A DNA stretch of 64,000 nt from Rutidosis leptorrhynchoides (taxonomy: Eukaryota; Streptophyta; Magnoliopsida; Asterales; Asteraceae), in contig NC_092341.1 of the NCBI RefSeq assembly GCF_046630445.1, forward strand, positions 293,698,001 through 293,762,000, written 5' to 3'. A model generated the notes under the pieces. That model saw nothing but the letters and a program-made list of their open reading frames with translations, searched no databases and was not told the origin of the DNA. Shown here one piece after another: positions 35,860-47,776 of the stretch. The position numbers were made by a program, and so were the translations under genes. How positions within the stretch are numbered: position 1 is the stretch's first letter; each line of letters opens with the position of its first letter.

Positions 35860-36760
35860 TATTTGTATAGGTTCGTGAATCGATCCGTGGCCAAGTCTTA
35901 TTTCCGAGGAAGGAAATATCTGTGAAAGTGAGTTATAGTCCCACTTTTAAAATCTAATATTTTTGGGATGAGAATACATGCAGGTTTTATAAATGATTTA
36001 CAAAATAGACACAAGTACGTGAAACTACATTCTATGGTTGAATTATCGAAATCGAATATGCCCCTTTTTATTAAGTCTGGTAATCTAAGAATTAGGGAAC
36101 AGACACCCTAATTGACGCGAATCCTAAAGATAGATCTATTGGGCCTAACAAACCCCATCCAAAGTACCGGATGCTTTAGTACTTCGAAATTTATATCATA
36201 TCCGAAGGGTGTCCCGGAATGATGGGGATATTCTTATATATGGATCTTGTTAATGTCGATTACCAGGTGTTCACCATATGAATGATTTTTATCTCTATGT
36301 ATGGGATGTGTATTGAAATATGAAATCTTGTGGTCTATTGTTACGATTTGATATATATAGGTTAAACCTATAACTCACCAACATTTTTGTTGACGTTTAA
36401 AGCATGTTTATTCTCAGGTGAATACTAAGAGCTTCCGCTGTTGCATACTAAAATAAGGACAAGATTTGGAGTCCATGTTTGTATGATATTGTGTAAAAAC
36501 TGCATTCAAGAAACATATGTCGATGTAATATATTTCTATTGTAAACCATTATGTAATGGTCGTGTGTAAACAGTATATTTTAGATTATCATTATTTGATA
36601 ATCTACGTAATGTTTTTAAAACCTTTATTGATAAAATAAAGGTTATGGTTGTTTTAAAAATGAATGCAATCTTTGAAAAACGTCTCATATAGAGGTCAAA
36701 ACCTCGCAACGAAATCAATTAATATGGAACGTTTATAATCAATATGAACGAGACATTTCA
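33424..36760 (+). repeat. E3 3' LTR (3337 bp), internally deleted
   Basis: Pairs with 23376-26881. About 216 bases present in the 5' copy (roughly 24838-25053) are missing here and replaced by about 35 bases of filler at 34886-34920. Ends GAGACATTTCA and is followed by TTCTC. Confidence 0.92.
34886..34920 (+). other. Filler DNA at a deletion in the E3 3' LTR
   Basis: The insert reads as short patches also found nearby in the same LTR: AAAGGTTAAACTC (compare about 35105), TCGGATATAC (about 34971) and TTCGTGTCATG (about 34823). This is the mark of repair by template switching or end joining. Confidence 0.65.
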
Positions 36761-36765
36761 TTCTC
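36761..36765. repeat. Target site duplication of E3 (right), TTCTC
   Basis: Directly follows the 3' LTR and equals 23371-23375. Confidence 0.92.
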
Positions 36766-38999
36766 CATTATCCCTCTAGGATATTTTACTGATCGATCGG
36801 CTAGTTGTATACTTATTCGTGTTGGTTTCAATTCTCCAAGATCTAGTTTAACGTATAGTGAATATGGCATTAAATTTATACTAGCACCTAAGTCTGCCAA
36901 TGCTTCTATTAAACTAAGACTACCCAGAAAACATGGAATTGTGAAACTTTCTGGATCTGTAATTTTTCTGGTATCTTATTCAACAACACTGCAGAACAAT
37001 TAGCATTCATTGTAACAGCCAAGAGTTCTTCCATTTTCTTTCTATTTGTGATTAGATCTTTCAAAAATTTAGCATATCTTGGCATTCCTGAAATTACATC
37101 AATGAAAAGAAGATTGACATTTATTTGTTTAAACATATCCAAGAATTTGGATTGCTCAGCTTCAAGTCTTTCTTTTCTCATTTTACTTGGGTAAGGAAGT
37201 GGTGATTGATATGGTTTAACATAAGGTTTAGCCTTAACTGTGTTATCTTCATTAACCTTTTCAACTACCGGTTCTGTTTCCTTATCTTGCTCAGGTTGTG
37301 GTGCCTGTGGAGTAGGAATAGCGTCATCAGAAATTACAGGTATTTCAGGTGGTTTAAGTGTAATACCACTTCTTATGGTAATGGCTTTAGCCGTTTCATT
37401 CCGGGGGTTAGCATTTGTATCACTAGGTAGACTTCCCGATTTTCTTTCACCTATCAACCTTGCTAGGTTACTTACTTCTTGTTCTATATTTTGAATAGAA
37501 GCTTGTTGATTTCTAAATGCTTGAGCATTTTGTTCATTGGTTTGTTTCTGAGATGTGAAAAATTGTGTTTGAGATTCAACTAGCTTCGACATCATATCTT
37601 CTAAATTTAGCTTTTTATCATCGGTTTGTGGTGTTTTATTTTGAAAAATAGGTCTTTGCTGATTGTAAGTATTGTTAGATACTTGTTGATTGCTAGGACC
37701 TTGTTGGTTGTTGTATGAAACATTTCGGTTATAATTCTGATTTTGATTGTAGATTGGTCTTTGCGGTTGATAATTATTCTGATAATTATTACCAGGCCTT
37801 TGGTTCATATATGAAACATTCTCTCTTTGTTCCATTGTTTGTTCAATACTGAGACAATCTTTTGTCAAATGTGGTCCTCCACACTGCTCACAACTAATTC
37901 GTATTGAGTGAATATCCTTAGTCATCTTTTCCATTCGTCTCTCGACAGCATCTATCTTTGCAGAAATGGAATCAAAGTCATGGCTAGAATCGGCCTTAGC
38001 CGCTTTAGATGATCTAACGATATCTTTTTCTTGATGCCACTCCTGTGAGTGGGAAGTAGTGTTATCAATAATTTTGTAAGCTTCAGTTGCGGTTTTCTTC
38101 ATAATGGAACCACCAGCTGCTATATCGATGTCTTTTCGTGTAGTGATGCCGCATCCTTGGTAGAATATTTGTACTATTTGATAAGTGTCTAAACCATGTT
38201 GCGGACATCCTCTTAACAACTTTTCAAATCTTGTCCACGCCTCATATAGAGTTTCATTTGGCTTTTGTATGAACGTAACAATTTCTCCTTGAAGTCTCAC
38301 GGCTTTAGATGCCTGAAAGAATTGTTTAAGAAATTATTCAACTAAAACATCCCATGTATCAATCGCCCCTTCAGGTAACGATTCCAACCAATCTTTGGCT
38401 TTTCCATTTAAAGTCCAGGGAAATAACATGAGATATATCTGTTCATCCTCCACTTCTCGGATTTTGAATAGAGTACAGATCCTATTAAAGGTACGAAGAT
38501 GTTCGTTTAGATCTTCCTTCGGTGCACCACTAAATTGGCATTGATTAGTTACCATGTGTAGGATTTGTCCTTTGATTTCATAATCTGGCGCATTAATATC
38601 TGGTTGAGTAATTGTGTGACCTTGGCCAGTGCTTTTAGCTCTCATTCGGTCTTTCATACTTAGAGGTTCCAGATTTTCCATGATTGAATTTGTTGAATCT
38701 AAATCACTAGAGGATTCTGACTTAATGGTTTCTTCCTCGAAAATCTCTGGATGAGTGATTTGTGGTTCAGGAGGAATGATTAGTGGTTCAGGATCTCTGA
38801 ATTGTCCCTGAATATCCTCCGGATTCTCAATTGTGAGGTCGGGTTCAAAAAATAAATTATCGGAAATTTGAATTGGAATACTTGGTCGACTAGATGACGA
38901 TTCAAAAGAAAAATCAACGACGACAATATTGGCTAGATGTCTTGATCGAGTTACAGGTGGTGAACGTATGAAAGGTGGTGAACGTTTTGCTCGGTGCAT
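36766..38999 (-). pseudogene. Element X gag and start of protease, broken
   Basis: Starts MHRAKRSPPFIRSPPVTRS at 38999. The Gag core (DLNEHLRTFNRICTLFKIRE, ETLYEAWTRFEKLLRGCPQ) is followed by a knuckle with CEQCGGPHLTKDC, a Gln/Asn/Pro-rich linker and a segment ending in the Athila-type MFKQINVNLLFIDVI. Breaks: TAA 38331-38333 (AAA in element 2) and a 1-base loss near 36960. Restored reading in the next frame shows the protease start (EALADLGASINLMP) up to the E3 target site. Gag binds genomic RNA and forms the particle (family knowledge). Confidence 0.85.
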
Positions 39000-40250
39000 T
39001 CACTGAATATCCTATTAGTTATAAAAATAAAAATTATATAATTTATCAAATTAATAGACTTTTCTGATTTTGCCCACGTATCGAATAGCCAATAGATGCA
39101 GCAGGTAGCCAGGACCCTTTAAATCGGAAGCCCACAACTCGCCACTAACAAATCCAACTATTACTACGAACCAGAAAATTTTGGATGTCTATCAATTTAA
39201 CCACTTAAAATAAATTTTTTTCGAAGTTTAAAGAAATTTTAGAGAAGAAATAGAAAATTCTATGTCCTAAAAAACTAGAGCGTCGAGAAATAAGAAAGAA
39301 AAAGAGCGCGTCGAAAAATGTCGAAAAATAAAAGGTCGAAAAATAAGAAAATAGGCGAAAATAGCGCTTCGAAACTTAAAAATCTAAAAACTAAATATTA
39401 AAACTTGCGTCTAAAGATATTAAAGCTTAGAGAAATTCTATATCCAAAACGGCAATAACTTAAAAAGGTACTAAAATATATTAAAAACTAAAGCGATAAA
39501 CAACGTCGTAAAATTCTAAAGCACCTAAATCTTAGTCTAAAGAAAAAGCACTTAAGGGATTTTATGGCAAATCCTAAAAATCTAGAAATATAAATAACTA
39601 CGGCAAAAACTATAACTTAAAACTAATTACGAACGAAAAATATACAATTACGAATAAAAAGATACAAAATATAAAGATAAAACTTTAAAGTTATAAAAAT
39701 ACAATTTTTATAAAAATATTATTTTTATAATTTTATTTTATAAAAATATTAGTTTTATTATTAATAAAACTAATTAAAACTTAAAATTAATTAAAACTAA
39801 ACTTACACTAATTATATTAAATTAAAACTCTAATTTTAATTAATAATAATTAATTTTAACCCTAATTTCGTAATTAATGTTGTCCAATGTTTGACCTGTT
39901 AGAGATCTCCGCGAGTGCGGATCCCAGCTGGCAAAAAGCTCCGCGAGTGCGGATGATATAGATTCAGCTGAGGTGCAGGTCGAATTCGTGCAGGTTCAGT
40001 TGTTTTTTTTTTTTTTTACTTTTTTACTTTGTTTTTAATTTTCTGTTTTTATTTTATAGAAAATATAATTTAAACAAAACTTATATTTTTTTCAAATACT
40101 TATTAGTTTGTTGTAACTTAAAAAAAATAAACTTTTTTTTATTTTTGTTTTTAATATTTAAAAACATATATTTTTACAAAAATAAATTAAAACTTAATAA
40201 TTTTTTTTTTATATATATATAGCGTTTCGCTTTCGGCGTTTATGAAGTTT
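39000..40250 (-). other. Element X leader between primer site and gag
   Basis: Non-coding and AT-rich, homologous to 16860-18171. At the position of the CGATCG palindromes of element 2 it has a different pair of GC-rich palindromes (39905-39954). Confidence 0.65.
39905..39954. repeat. Palindrome pair in X leader
   Basis: ATCTCCGCGAGTGCGGAT (39905-39922) and CTCCGCGAGTGCGGAT (39939-39954), inverted arms CCGC/GCGG around GAGT. The same pair is in the X LTR at 41683-41732. Confidence 0.85.
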
Positions 40251-40266
40251 CCCGGCAGCGGCGCCA
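40251..40266 (-). other. Element X primer binding site
   Basis: On the minus strand TGGCGCCGCTGCCGGG, the same type as in element 2. Confidence 0.85.
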
Positions 40267-40504
40267 AAAATACTTGATGTTAAAGCAGAGGGGTACGAAA
40301 TAGTTATATTTTTATTACAAAATACTATTAAATACGATACAATTTTACACAAGTTATTTATTTATTTATAGAGTGGATATACCTAAACTTTGCTGCAATA
40401 CTTATAGGCAGTGTACCTAATCATACAGTAGTGTAGTTTTTAGTAAGTCCGGTTCGTCCACAGGGAACTAGCCAAGTTTAACGCTATATTTTTAAAACTA
40501 TATT

Positions 40505-40582
<78 letters not shown>

Positions 40583-41559
40583 TAGTATTATTATTATTAT
40601 AAAAGGGGGTTTTTACCGTTTAATGACCAGTTTGTCGATTTTAAAACTTTAGTCGCAGTTAAAACCTAATGTAAAATATTAAAAATAAATATAACTTAAT
40701 TTAAAGCGTAAAGTAAATGACAATAATTAAAGTGCGATAAATAAAATTGCGATAATTAAAAAGTACGATAATTAAAAGTGCAATAAATAAAATGACAGTA
40801 AATAAAAATGCGATAAAATATGAAATAAAAGAATTATGCTTATTTAAACTTCCGTAATCATGATGTTTGACGTGTTGATTTTAATTTATTACCATGGGTT
40901 AATTGTCCTTTGTCCTGGATTATTCGATATGTCCATACGGTTTTATCCATAACAGTCCATCAGTCATAAATATAAAGTGCGAGTGTCCTCGTCAAATTAT
41001 CCTTATATTCGAAGTCAAATATTCCAACTAATTGGGGACTTAAACTATAATTACACCAATTTTCCTTGTATGTAATTCACCCCTGTTTTAATAAGTCCAT
41101 TGACTATTAATCCATTCCCGTGTCCGGTTAAATGAACGATTATTAGTACTTATAAATATCCCGCCCATCGTGTCCGATCGAGTGTATGTGGTTATTTATA
41201 GGTACGTTCAATTGTAATTTTTATATTAAATTAACGAACTATCATTCAATTAAACAAATATAAAGATCATTAACAGCCCATAGTCTAATTTCCACAAGTA
41301 TCGTTCTTTTGTCCAAACCCCATTTATGGTCCAAAGCCCAATTACCCCGTCTTTAGTATTTTAGCCCAACATCACGATTACTTCGAGTTAAATAAGCATA
41401 ATAATAACTTAGCTACGAGACATTAATTTAAAAAGGTTGAACATAACTTACAATGATTAATAATAGCGTAGCGTTACACGGACAGAATTTCAACTTACAC
41501 ACTTACAACATTCGCCACTATAACCTTATTATTATTAAACTTAAATTAAAATTAAAATT

Positions 41560-41606
<47 letters not shown>

Positions 41607-41656
41607 TGAGAGAGAGATTGAAAAAGAGTGAATAAAATCGATCAGAATGCGCGACC

Positions 41657-41663
41657 TTTTATA
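41657..41663 (-). promoter_or_regulatory. TATA box of X LTR
   Basis: GGGGCTATAAAAGGTCGC on the minus strand, a strong plant TATA box. Transcript start is expected about 30 bases downstream (near 41630). Confidence 0.75.
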
Positions 41664-41682
41664 GCCCCACATTTCACTGTAG

Positions 41683-41732
41683 ATCTCCGCGAGTGCGGAT
41701 GTTTCCTTCATAAAAGCTCCGCGAGTGTGGAG
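41683..41732. repeat. Palindrome pair upstream of the TATA box, X LTR
   Basis: ATCTCCGCGAGTGCGGAT (41683-41700) and CTCCGCGAGTGTGGAG (41717-41732), about 20-70 bases upstream of the TATA box on the minus strand. Confidence 0.85.
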
Positions 41733-42190
41733 GTCTGGAATCCAGCTCACCAAATGAATTCAACGTGGGCTGCTTTGATTAAAATAATATATAATATATA
41801 TATAATTAATTATATATAATATTATATTCTTATGCATAGTTGACTTGTAAATTTTGGTCCATTGCGTCGAGCGCTGAAAGTTGATTTATGTCTCGGTTCC
41901 GGATTTTCGAACGCCTTTTTGTACAATTTAATATCTTGTACTTTGTGTTTCACGGCTTGTACTCTTTGTAATTTTTAGACGTTTCTCATCAATAATTTGA
42001 ACCACTTTGATTGTACTTTGTACTTTTTAGCTTTTTGGTCGTTTGCGTCTTTAATTTGTCGAATCTGTCTTTTGTCTTCACCTTTTGTTATTTAAACGAA
42101 TATCACTTGTAAATAGAACGATTGCAACTAAAAGCTTGTCTTTCTTGAGGGATAATGCTATGAAATATATGTTCGTTTTTAGCATTATCA

Positions 42191-42541
42191 GCAGTGGCTT
42201 CCCTGTCTTATCAAAAATAGTACCAATCTTCCTTCTGAACCGGACTATCTTACTTTTGCTTGTCAGTTGGCTTATCTGAGTAGATTATGTTTAAGCCCAA
42301 CGACATATGCTACATTTGAAAAAGTAACATTCCCATTTGTTAAAGTACCAAAACCCTTTGTGTAACCCAACGAATTATCTCCATATGATACAACTGGACC
42401 ATCCTTTTCTTGATAGTCCATCAGCAGGGACTTACATCCAGTCATATGTCTCGAACAACCACTATCGAGATACCAGAGTTGCTTGTTTTGAATACCCTGC
42501 ACAGTAGCTAAGAGATTAGTTCTTTTGGGGAACCCATCCAA
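42191..42541 (-). pseudogene. Copia protease fragment
   Basis: LWYLDSGCSRHMTGCKSLL (active site DSGCSRHMTG, the Copia protease hallmark), then GLKHNLLSISQLTDK (joined across a stop), up to the X insertion after KPLL. Only the N-terminal part is in the window. Confidence 0.85.
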
Positions 42542-45212
42542 GGATGGGTTCTGGAAGGGTCATCTTTGATGATCTCTTCCTGTCTGCTGGTTTGCTTAAA
42601 GAGGCAACAGCAAATGGTGTTAGGGTTAGAGTACACCGGTTGGCTAAGTGAAACTTGCTGCCACATTTGTAGCATTTTCTCACATTTGGTATCGGTGATT
42701 GGTCATACACTGAGTAAATGGGTGCAGTAAGATCGGGTCTACTTTCAGATATGGAAGCTATGAGCTGGTCAAGCTTGACAGTCATTATCTCAGTGATAGA
42801 TGACCCAGCACTTGATTCCACAATTTGGTTCACTTTAGCTTTTCCCTTAAGGGCAGCTTTCCTTTTAGAACCAATACCATAATCATGGTATACTGCTTTG
42901 CCTTTGTTCAACGAATCAGTGTGGGAAGTTACTGACCCATCAGCTGATGCTTGTCGATTCTTGTGAATCTTAATTGCTGCCTTTGACTTGCCAGTATTGC
43001 ATTTTGCTGGCTTGTCATTAGCTACTGGTTGACCAGTACAATTTTCATCAGCTGGCTCAGCATTGGTGGAATTTGAACACGAAGGGGAATCAATTGATTT
43101 CAACTTTCTTTGATTGTTTTCAGTGATTTCCCTTTTAATACGTCTTTCCTTTGGAGTCATATAGTAAATGCTAGAAGGATCAGTACCTTCATCAATTGAA
43201 GTACTGGTTTCCTTGGCTTTTACTTCGTCCTCCAAAATTTCTTTCATGGACAGTGGTGGGGTCACAGTAGGTCTGGCAAACTTATTTGTTAAGACCTTTT
43301 TACCCTTAACTATCTTGGCAAAGGTATTTGGCAAGACAGCTTCAGGATCTGTTTCAAGAATGGGGTCCATGTAAGTAACTTCTGCAAGAGCAGCAGCAGC
43401 AGCATAGTCACCAGCAAAGAAAGCTTCAACTTGGGCAGGTACCTGCTCATTTACACACTTAGCTGTGCGTTGAGCAGATGTACACCATGAAGCAACAACC
43501 TTCTTGAGGTCGTTTAGCTGGTTCTTAACATCTACTGCCTCAACGTGAAGAGACTTTAAAGCAAAATTTTGTTTTTCAAGTTTTGAAATTTCATCCTTCA
43601 AGATCTTAATTTCATCAGTTTTGCTTTTAAGTTTATCATTTAAAGATTTGTTATCATTTTTCAAAACTTCTTCACGTTTACTGTCTCTACATAAATCAAC
43701 TCTTAGGTAGTCAAACATTTCAGCTTTTTCATCATCAGTATAAGTTTGAAAATTATCAACCTTATACAGCATTTCAGATTTCCATTGAGGTGAATCCTTT
43801 TTCCGATCAGCTTCCCTCACATCAGCCAAAAACATACTACCATTATCATCCTCATCAGACTCCTCGACCTCCTTGGCCATCAAACACAGCTTTTTATTAG
43901 AAGCATAACCAGCATCATCATCATCAGTATCACTGTCAGAAGATGAAGAAGAGCTGGTTTCATCCCAATCATGATGCTCAGCAACTAGAACCTTTTATGG
44001 CTTCTTTCCCTTCTTATCAGCCTTTGCACTTTCCTTCATCTGAGCCTTCATAGCTTTGTACTTGTTCTTGTACTTATCAGCTTTTGAGAAGGAGTTAGCA
44101 TGTGATGCTGAAGGTTTCCTGGACATGCATTCAGCAGCAAAATGTCCAACCTTCCCACAATTGTAACACTCAGATTTAGGACCCTTGACTGATTTGATGA
44201 TGTACCTAGCACTTGTTTTCTTACTCCCTGTGTATGGCTTGCTGGTTCTATTATGATTGAACCTTTTCAACTGCCTAGCCAGCAAAGCCATACCTTCAGC
44301 AAATCCTTCCACATCATCTTCATCATCACAGCTTTCTTCAGACCCAGTACCACTATCCACCTCATCTTCAGATGACTCATCTTCTGCCATCAAATTTTGA
44401 ACTAGTAAAGCTTTTCGAGCTTTCTTTTTAGCAGCAGTAATAAGAGCAGTATCATCAGTTTTTGAGGATTTTGAGGAGGTGGGGGCAGACTTAAAGTTTT
44501 CTTTTAAATTCAGTTCAAGTTTAGCTTCTGCCTTCTCATGGTTCCAAAGTGTACCATAAAGAGAGGACATGTTAAAGTTCTTTAACGTCTGGGTGGTTAT
44601 TAAGGGGTCAGTGACAGGTTTCCATTTAGTTGGCAGTGAGTCAATGAATTTGTTTACTTGTTCAAAATCAGTATATGTGATTTTTAAAGTAAGCAGGTCA
44701 GCAACTAGGGAGTTAAACCTAATGAAGGTTTGCTTAAGGGTCTCATTCTTATAGGCAAAGAACATTTCATACTCTCTTTTCAAAGCAATAATATTGTTCT
44801 ACCTAACCTCATCCATGCCTTCATAAGTGACATCTAGATAGTCTAACATAAGCTTAGCATTCATCTTTCCCTTAATCAGTTTGAACAGGTGGTTAGGTAA
44901 AGTTATATCTAACAGAGTTCTGATCTTAGGGTCAAGTCCAACACGACATTTGTCCTCAGCATCCCATCTGGCTGGAGTGAGAATAACCTCTCTGCCAGGA
45001 ACGACAGGAGTGTCAGCAGTAGCTGGGATGCTATCAATAGTCTCAGTTGGGACAAATGGACCATTTGTGGCAATACCAGGCATAAGTGGGTCAATATACT
45101 CCAAGTGTACCATGAACCTTGCCTTCCAAGTTTCATACCCATCTTCATCAAATTTGGGTGCTCTATTGGATGAGCCATTTTCAAGGTAAGCTGAATTTGA
45201 GTATGCAGCCAT
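42516..45212 (-). pseudogene. Copia gag, large, two zinc knuckles, three breaks
   Basis: Start ATG 45212 (MAAYSNSAYLENGSSNRAPK). The UBN2-type Gag core includes FDEDGYETWKARFMVHLEYI and LKREYEMFFAYKNETLKQTF. A first CCHC knuckle CYNCGKVGHFAAEC lies near 44160, then a long Lys/Asp-rich and coiled-coil-like segment, and a second knuckle CYKCGSKFHLANRC near 42665. Breaks: TAG 44799-44801, TAA at about 43995-43997 (both in frame), and a frame change near 42530 before protease. A Gag of this length with two distant knuckles is larger than usual and suggests a SIRE-like or related lineage; that is uncertain. Confidence 0.8.
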
Positions 45213-45253
45213 GAGAGAATTCAGATCCAAGATATTAAATTATCAAGACTGAA

Positions 45254-45265
45254 GCTCTGATACCA
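45254..45265 (-). other. Copia primer binding site (tRNA-Met)
   Basis: TGGTATCAGAGC on the minus strand, two bases after the LTR end. Confidence 0.9.
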
Positions 45266-45267
45266 GT

Positions 45268-46220
45268 TGTTGGTCCCTTGATTAACAACAGGAGTATTGT
45301 AGGGGGTGAATACAATTTCTTATAATTAACTAACCAATTAAACACAGTTTAGTATTTAAGCATGTAATGTAAATAGAGTCAAAGGTAATTTTTCAACTGT
45401 TATTCTTTATTGATTAAATCACAAAGAATTTCAACTATCCTTGGCGGAATGATAGTTGGTTGATACAGATTTACCTAAGTATAGCTATGAGGATAAACTT
45501 AAAACTATTACACGTTTTGGACTCTAAATAAATAAACCCACACCACTAGTTATTACAATAGTGGATACAATAATTTATAGTAGTCCTATTAACCATGTAA
45601 TGGTTCTATTATCCACAGGTACATAGGATGTCTGTACTTATGGGGACAACTGCATCAGAGAGCGTGCTCTCCTCTTTCCTCTTTGGTAGCTATTTGCAGG
45701 AACACCCCAATTTGGTTTGGCATAACTATTCGTTTAAACAAATAGAATGTTGTGTTCCCTAGGCATTGACAAAGTATAGCACATGTATGCACATGTGTTA
45801 AACTTCTGCATTCTCACGTGGTCTTCTAAGGTCACTTGTCAGCCGTCGACACGTGTCATTTCCTGTTCAACTTTGTCTTTGACTTATGTTGAATAGTACA
45901 ATTGATGTAGACCACTCGAGAAACCACCATGCTTGTAATGGAGCATGGCTGTCTCGTGTTGTATGCTGCTTACCAGGTTTACTGGTTCTTCTTATGCTGA
46001 GTCACTTGATATTCTTGAATTGTTGAGTACTCATCATGTGCTGATTCAAAGAATACACTCTACCTTGTGCTGGTAGACTAGGCAGCATACTGAACACTTG
46101 ACACAGTAATATTTGCTGTCTATACATAAACAAACTTGTGCTGGCTGCACATAACATTTTAGTGTAAATAAATTACAGTTTTGTCATAATTAAATTCTTA
46201 ATTATTTTGGGGACTCAACA
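45268..46220 (-). repeat. Copia 5' LTR (953 bp)
   Basis: On the minus strand begins TGTTGAGTCCCC and ends GGGACCAACA. Bordered by the primer site. No second copy in the window, so the outer boundary rests on the TG...CA ends. Confidence 0.75.
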
Positions 46221-46349
46221 AACTCTTTTTGGGATAATGATATAAACTTGGAAAACTGAAATGTTGCATGCTTACATAGGTGGATAACATTTAAAATCCT
46301 TACGTCACTTCTTTTTAATTTATACTTCATAATTTATGTATATGTGAAA

Positions 46350-46545
46350 AACTCGTTAAGGCTCGCGAGCTTAAACGAGCTCGACATCTGAAGCTGGAGC
46401 TCGAGCTCGAGCTCGTTTGTTAAATGAGCTCTATCTTAAGCTTGAACTCGGGCTCGAGCTCGTTTAGGCTCGGCTTGAATCGAGTTTTTAACGAGCCGAG
46501 CTCAAGTAGCTCACGAGTAGCTCGTCTCATTTACAGCCCTACCTA
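46350..46545. repeat. GAGCTC/GCTCG-rich repeat, probable hAT-type MITE remnant
   Basis: Dense GAGCTCGAGCTCGAG and CGTTTAGGCTCGGCTTG units with an end at TTTACAGCCCT. Such arrays with a GGGCTGTAAATGAG end are common in plant genomes as short non-autonomous elements; the exact ends and target duplication are not clear. The rest of 46221-47337 has no gene. Confidence 0.45.
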
Positions 46546-46657
46546 CAGCTTCTTCAAAAGACATTTTTTCAAGATATGAGTATTGAAGTTGAAGTACTAG
46601 TTTGTTTATTATGTTAAAAAACTTCACTTTATTTGTAATACAAAGTATTATAAACTA

Positions 46658-46675
46658 ACATTTGGTATCAGAGCC
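46658..46675 (+). other. LTR end and tRNA-Met primer site remnant
   Basis: ACATTTGGTATCAGAGCC after a stretch ending in AACTAACA resembles the 3' edge of an LTR plus a primer site in plus orientation. No gag follows, so it is a decayed element or TRIM. Confidence 0.4.
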
Positions 46676-47337
46676 ATAAAACAAACTAATAAAAGTAACA
46701 ATATCATCCTAATTAACTTCTTAATTTTTTCTTTCTCTCCAAATTCCGGTATTGGAAGCTTCCTAGAAACTTCTTTATTATAAACTAAATACTTAGTAAT
46801 TACTTTCTTAAAATATAAATCTCAACTAACCCAACACAATCTCCTCAACTTACTCTTGCATTCGGTGTTATGAGTACGACCTCTCTCATAATTTATTTCA
46901 TGCATGAAAATCTATTACTAGGTTAATTACTTACCTTTAAACCAAAAGTTGCCTAACTAATATGCTTTTATTGTTGTTCTATTTTAGGAAGTATTATCTC
47001 TTTGTATGTGTTTTTGTCAGCGCTGTAAATTTCCTTTATAATCCTCTTTTCATCGTAAATAGGCTTTTCATTGTAGATTTCCTTTATAAATTTCCTTTAT
47101 AATCCTGATCGAATTAGCTTTGGAATGATACATGCCGTTGTTCTTTAGAGTTTACAAGAAGAAATTAACCAATGAGTTTCAGTCGTTACCATACGTTGTG
47201 GGATTGTTGAGTTGTATGATATGGATCTACTACTTAGTGTTGAAAGGTAATGCGACTTTCTGATCAACATCAATTCCGCTGGATTCATCATACAAGCGTG
47301 TTATCGATGTGTTTTCCTCTTCTATGCACCAAATAAA

Positions 47338-47776
47338 TGTTGAAGGTGTGAAGAATATGATCAAAGGAAACAAACTAAAATTAGCTTGGAGATTAAGTTA
47401 TGCTTGGAAGACATGTCAAGCTTGAAAGACACGTTTACTTAAGGATCAAGGAGTTCATTTTTATGGAATGTTTCTTGTACTTGAAGGCCAAGTTAACTTG
47501 TGCAATAACGTTTTAGGTTTGATGATTCCCCTATAAATAGATCTCTAACCTCATTGTAATGTGTGCACAAAAAGTGTAGTGAAATTATCTGGTTTGCGTC
47601 GTGGATTAAACCCTTTTCCGTGTTTGGAGTTTAGATATAACCATATTAAATCCTTGTTTTGTTTATCTTTATTTTATTGTTTATGCTTGCTATTATCTGT
47701 TTTTTGTTCGTGGGTGTTGTGATTTCCGATACCACAATCACATATTCTTGTTGGGTCCACTACCGAATTACTAACA
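47338..47776 (+). repeat. Old Copia-like LTR remnant (439 bp)
   Basis: Starts TGTTGAAGG and ends CTAACA, with a TATA box CTATAAATAG at 47531-47540 and a degenerate primer site GGTAATATCAGTGC straight after. The order fits a Copia LTR. The following 1.4 kb has no readable gag. Confidence 0.45.

Larger units (their letters stand above)
23376..36760 (+). mobile_element. E3: full-length relative of E1 with F-box ORF
   Basis: Complete element with LTRs 23376-26881 and 33424-36760, target duplication TTCTC and the same gene order as E1 (ORF A, F-box, gag-pol). The two families are close, but the E3 LTRs have an extra duplicated segment near the start and a longer TA tract. Gag-pol carries three frameshifts and at least five stops, more decay than E1. 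It is nested in X exactly between the protease codons MEN and ML. Confidence 0.93.
20068..42190 (-). mobile_element. Element X: Athila-like Ty3/Gypsy retrotransposon, interrupted by E3
   Basis: On the minus strand: 5' LTR 42190-40275, primer site 40266-40251, leader, gag 38999-36766, then the E3 insertion (36760-23376), then protease end, RT, RNase H and integrase 23375-20068. The integrase ends at the LTR of element 2, so the 3' end of X should lie left of the window. The domain order and tRNA-Asp-like primer site TGGCGCCGC fit the Athila/Tat group. X inserted into the Copia element; 42191-42195 (GCAGT) should be its target duplication. Confidence 0.85.
40275..42190 (-). repeat. Element X 5' LTR (1916 bp)
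   Basis: On the minus strand begins TGATAATGCTAAAAACG at 42190 and ends CTTTAACATCA at 40275. It borders the primer site at one end and Copia sequence at the other. It contains TA runs at 40508-40580 and 41567-41604, a TATA box at 41657-41663 and the palindrome pair just upstream of it. Confidence 0.9.
42191..46220 (-). mobile_element. Ty1/Copia element, 5' part, cut by element X
   Basis: On the minus strand: 5' LTR 46220-45268, primer site 45265-45254, gag 45212-42541 and the start of pol to 42191, where X is inserted. Integrase, RT and the 3' LTR are absent and should lie left of the window. AACTC at 46221-46225 should be one copy of its target duplication. Oldest layer of the stack. Confidence 0.85.

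Noticed and set aside
46380-46510. CRISPR-like array from GAGCTCG units
   Set aside because: Units are contiguous and irregular without spacers, and this is a plant genome.
46658-46675. tRNA gene
   Set aside because: Only a primer-binding-site match; no cloverleaf around it. The same holds for other TGGTATCAGAGC matches in the window.
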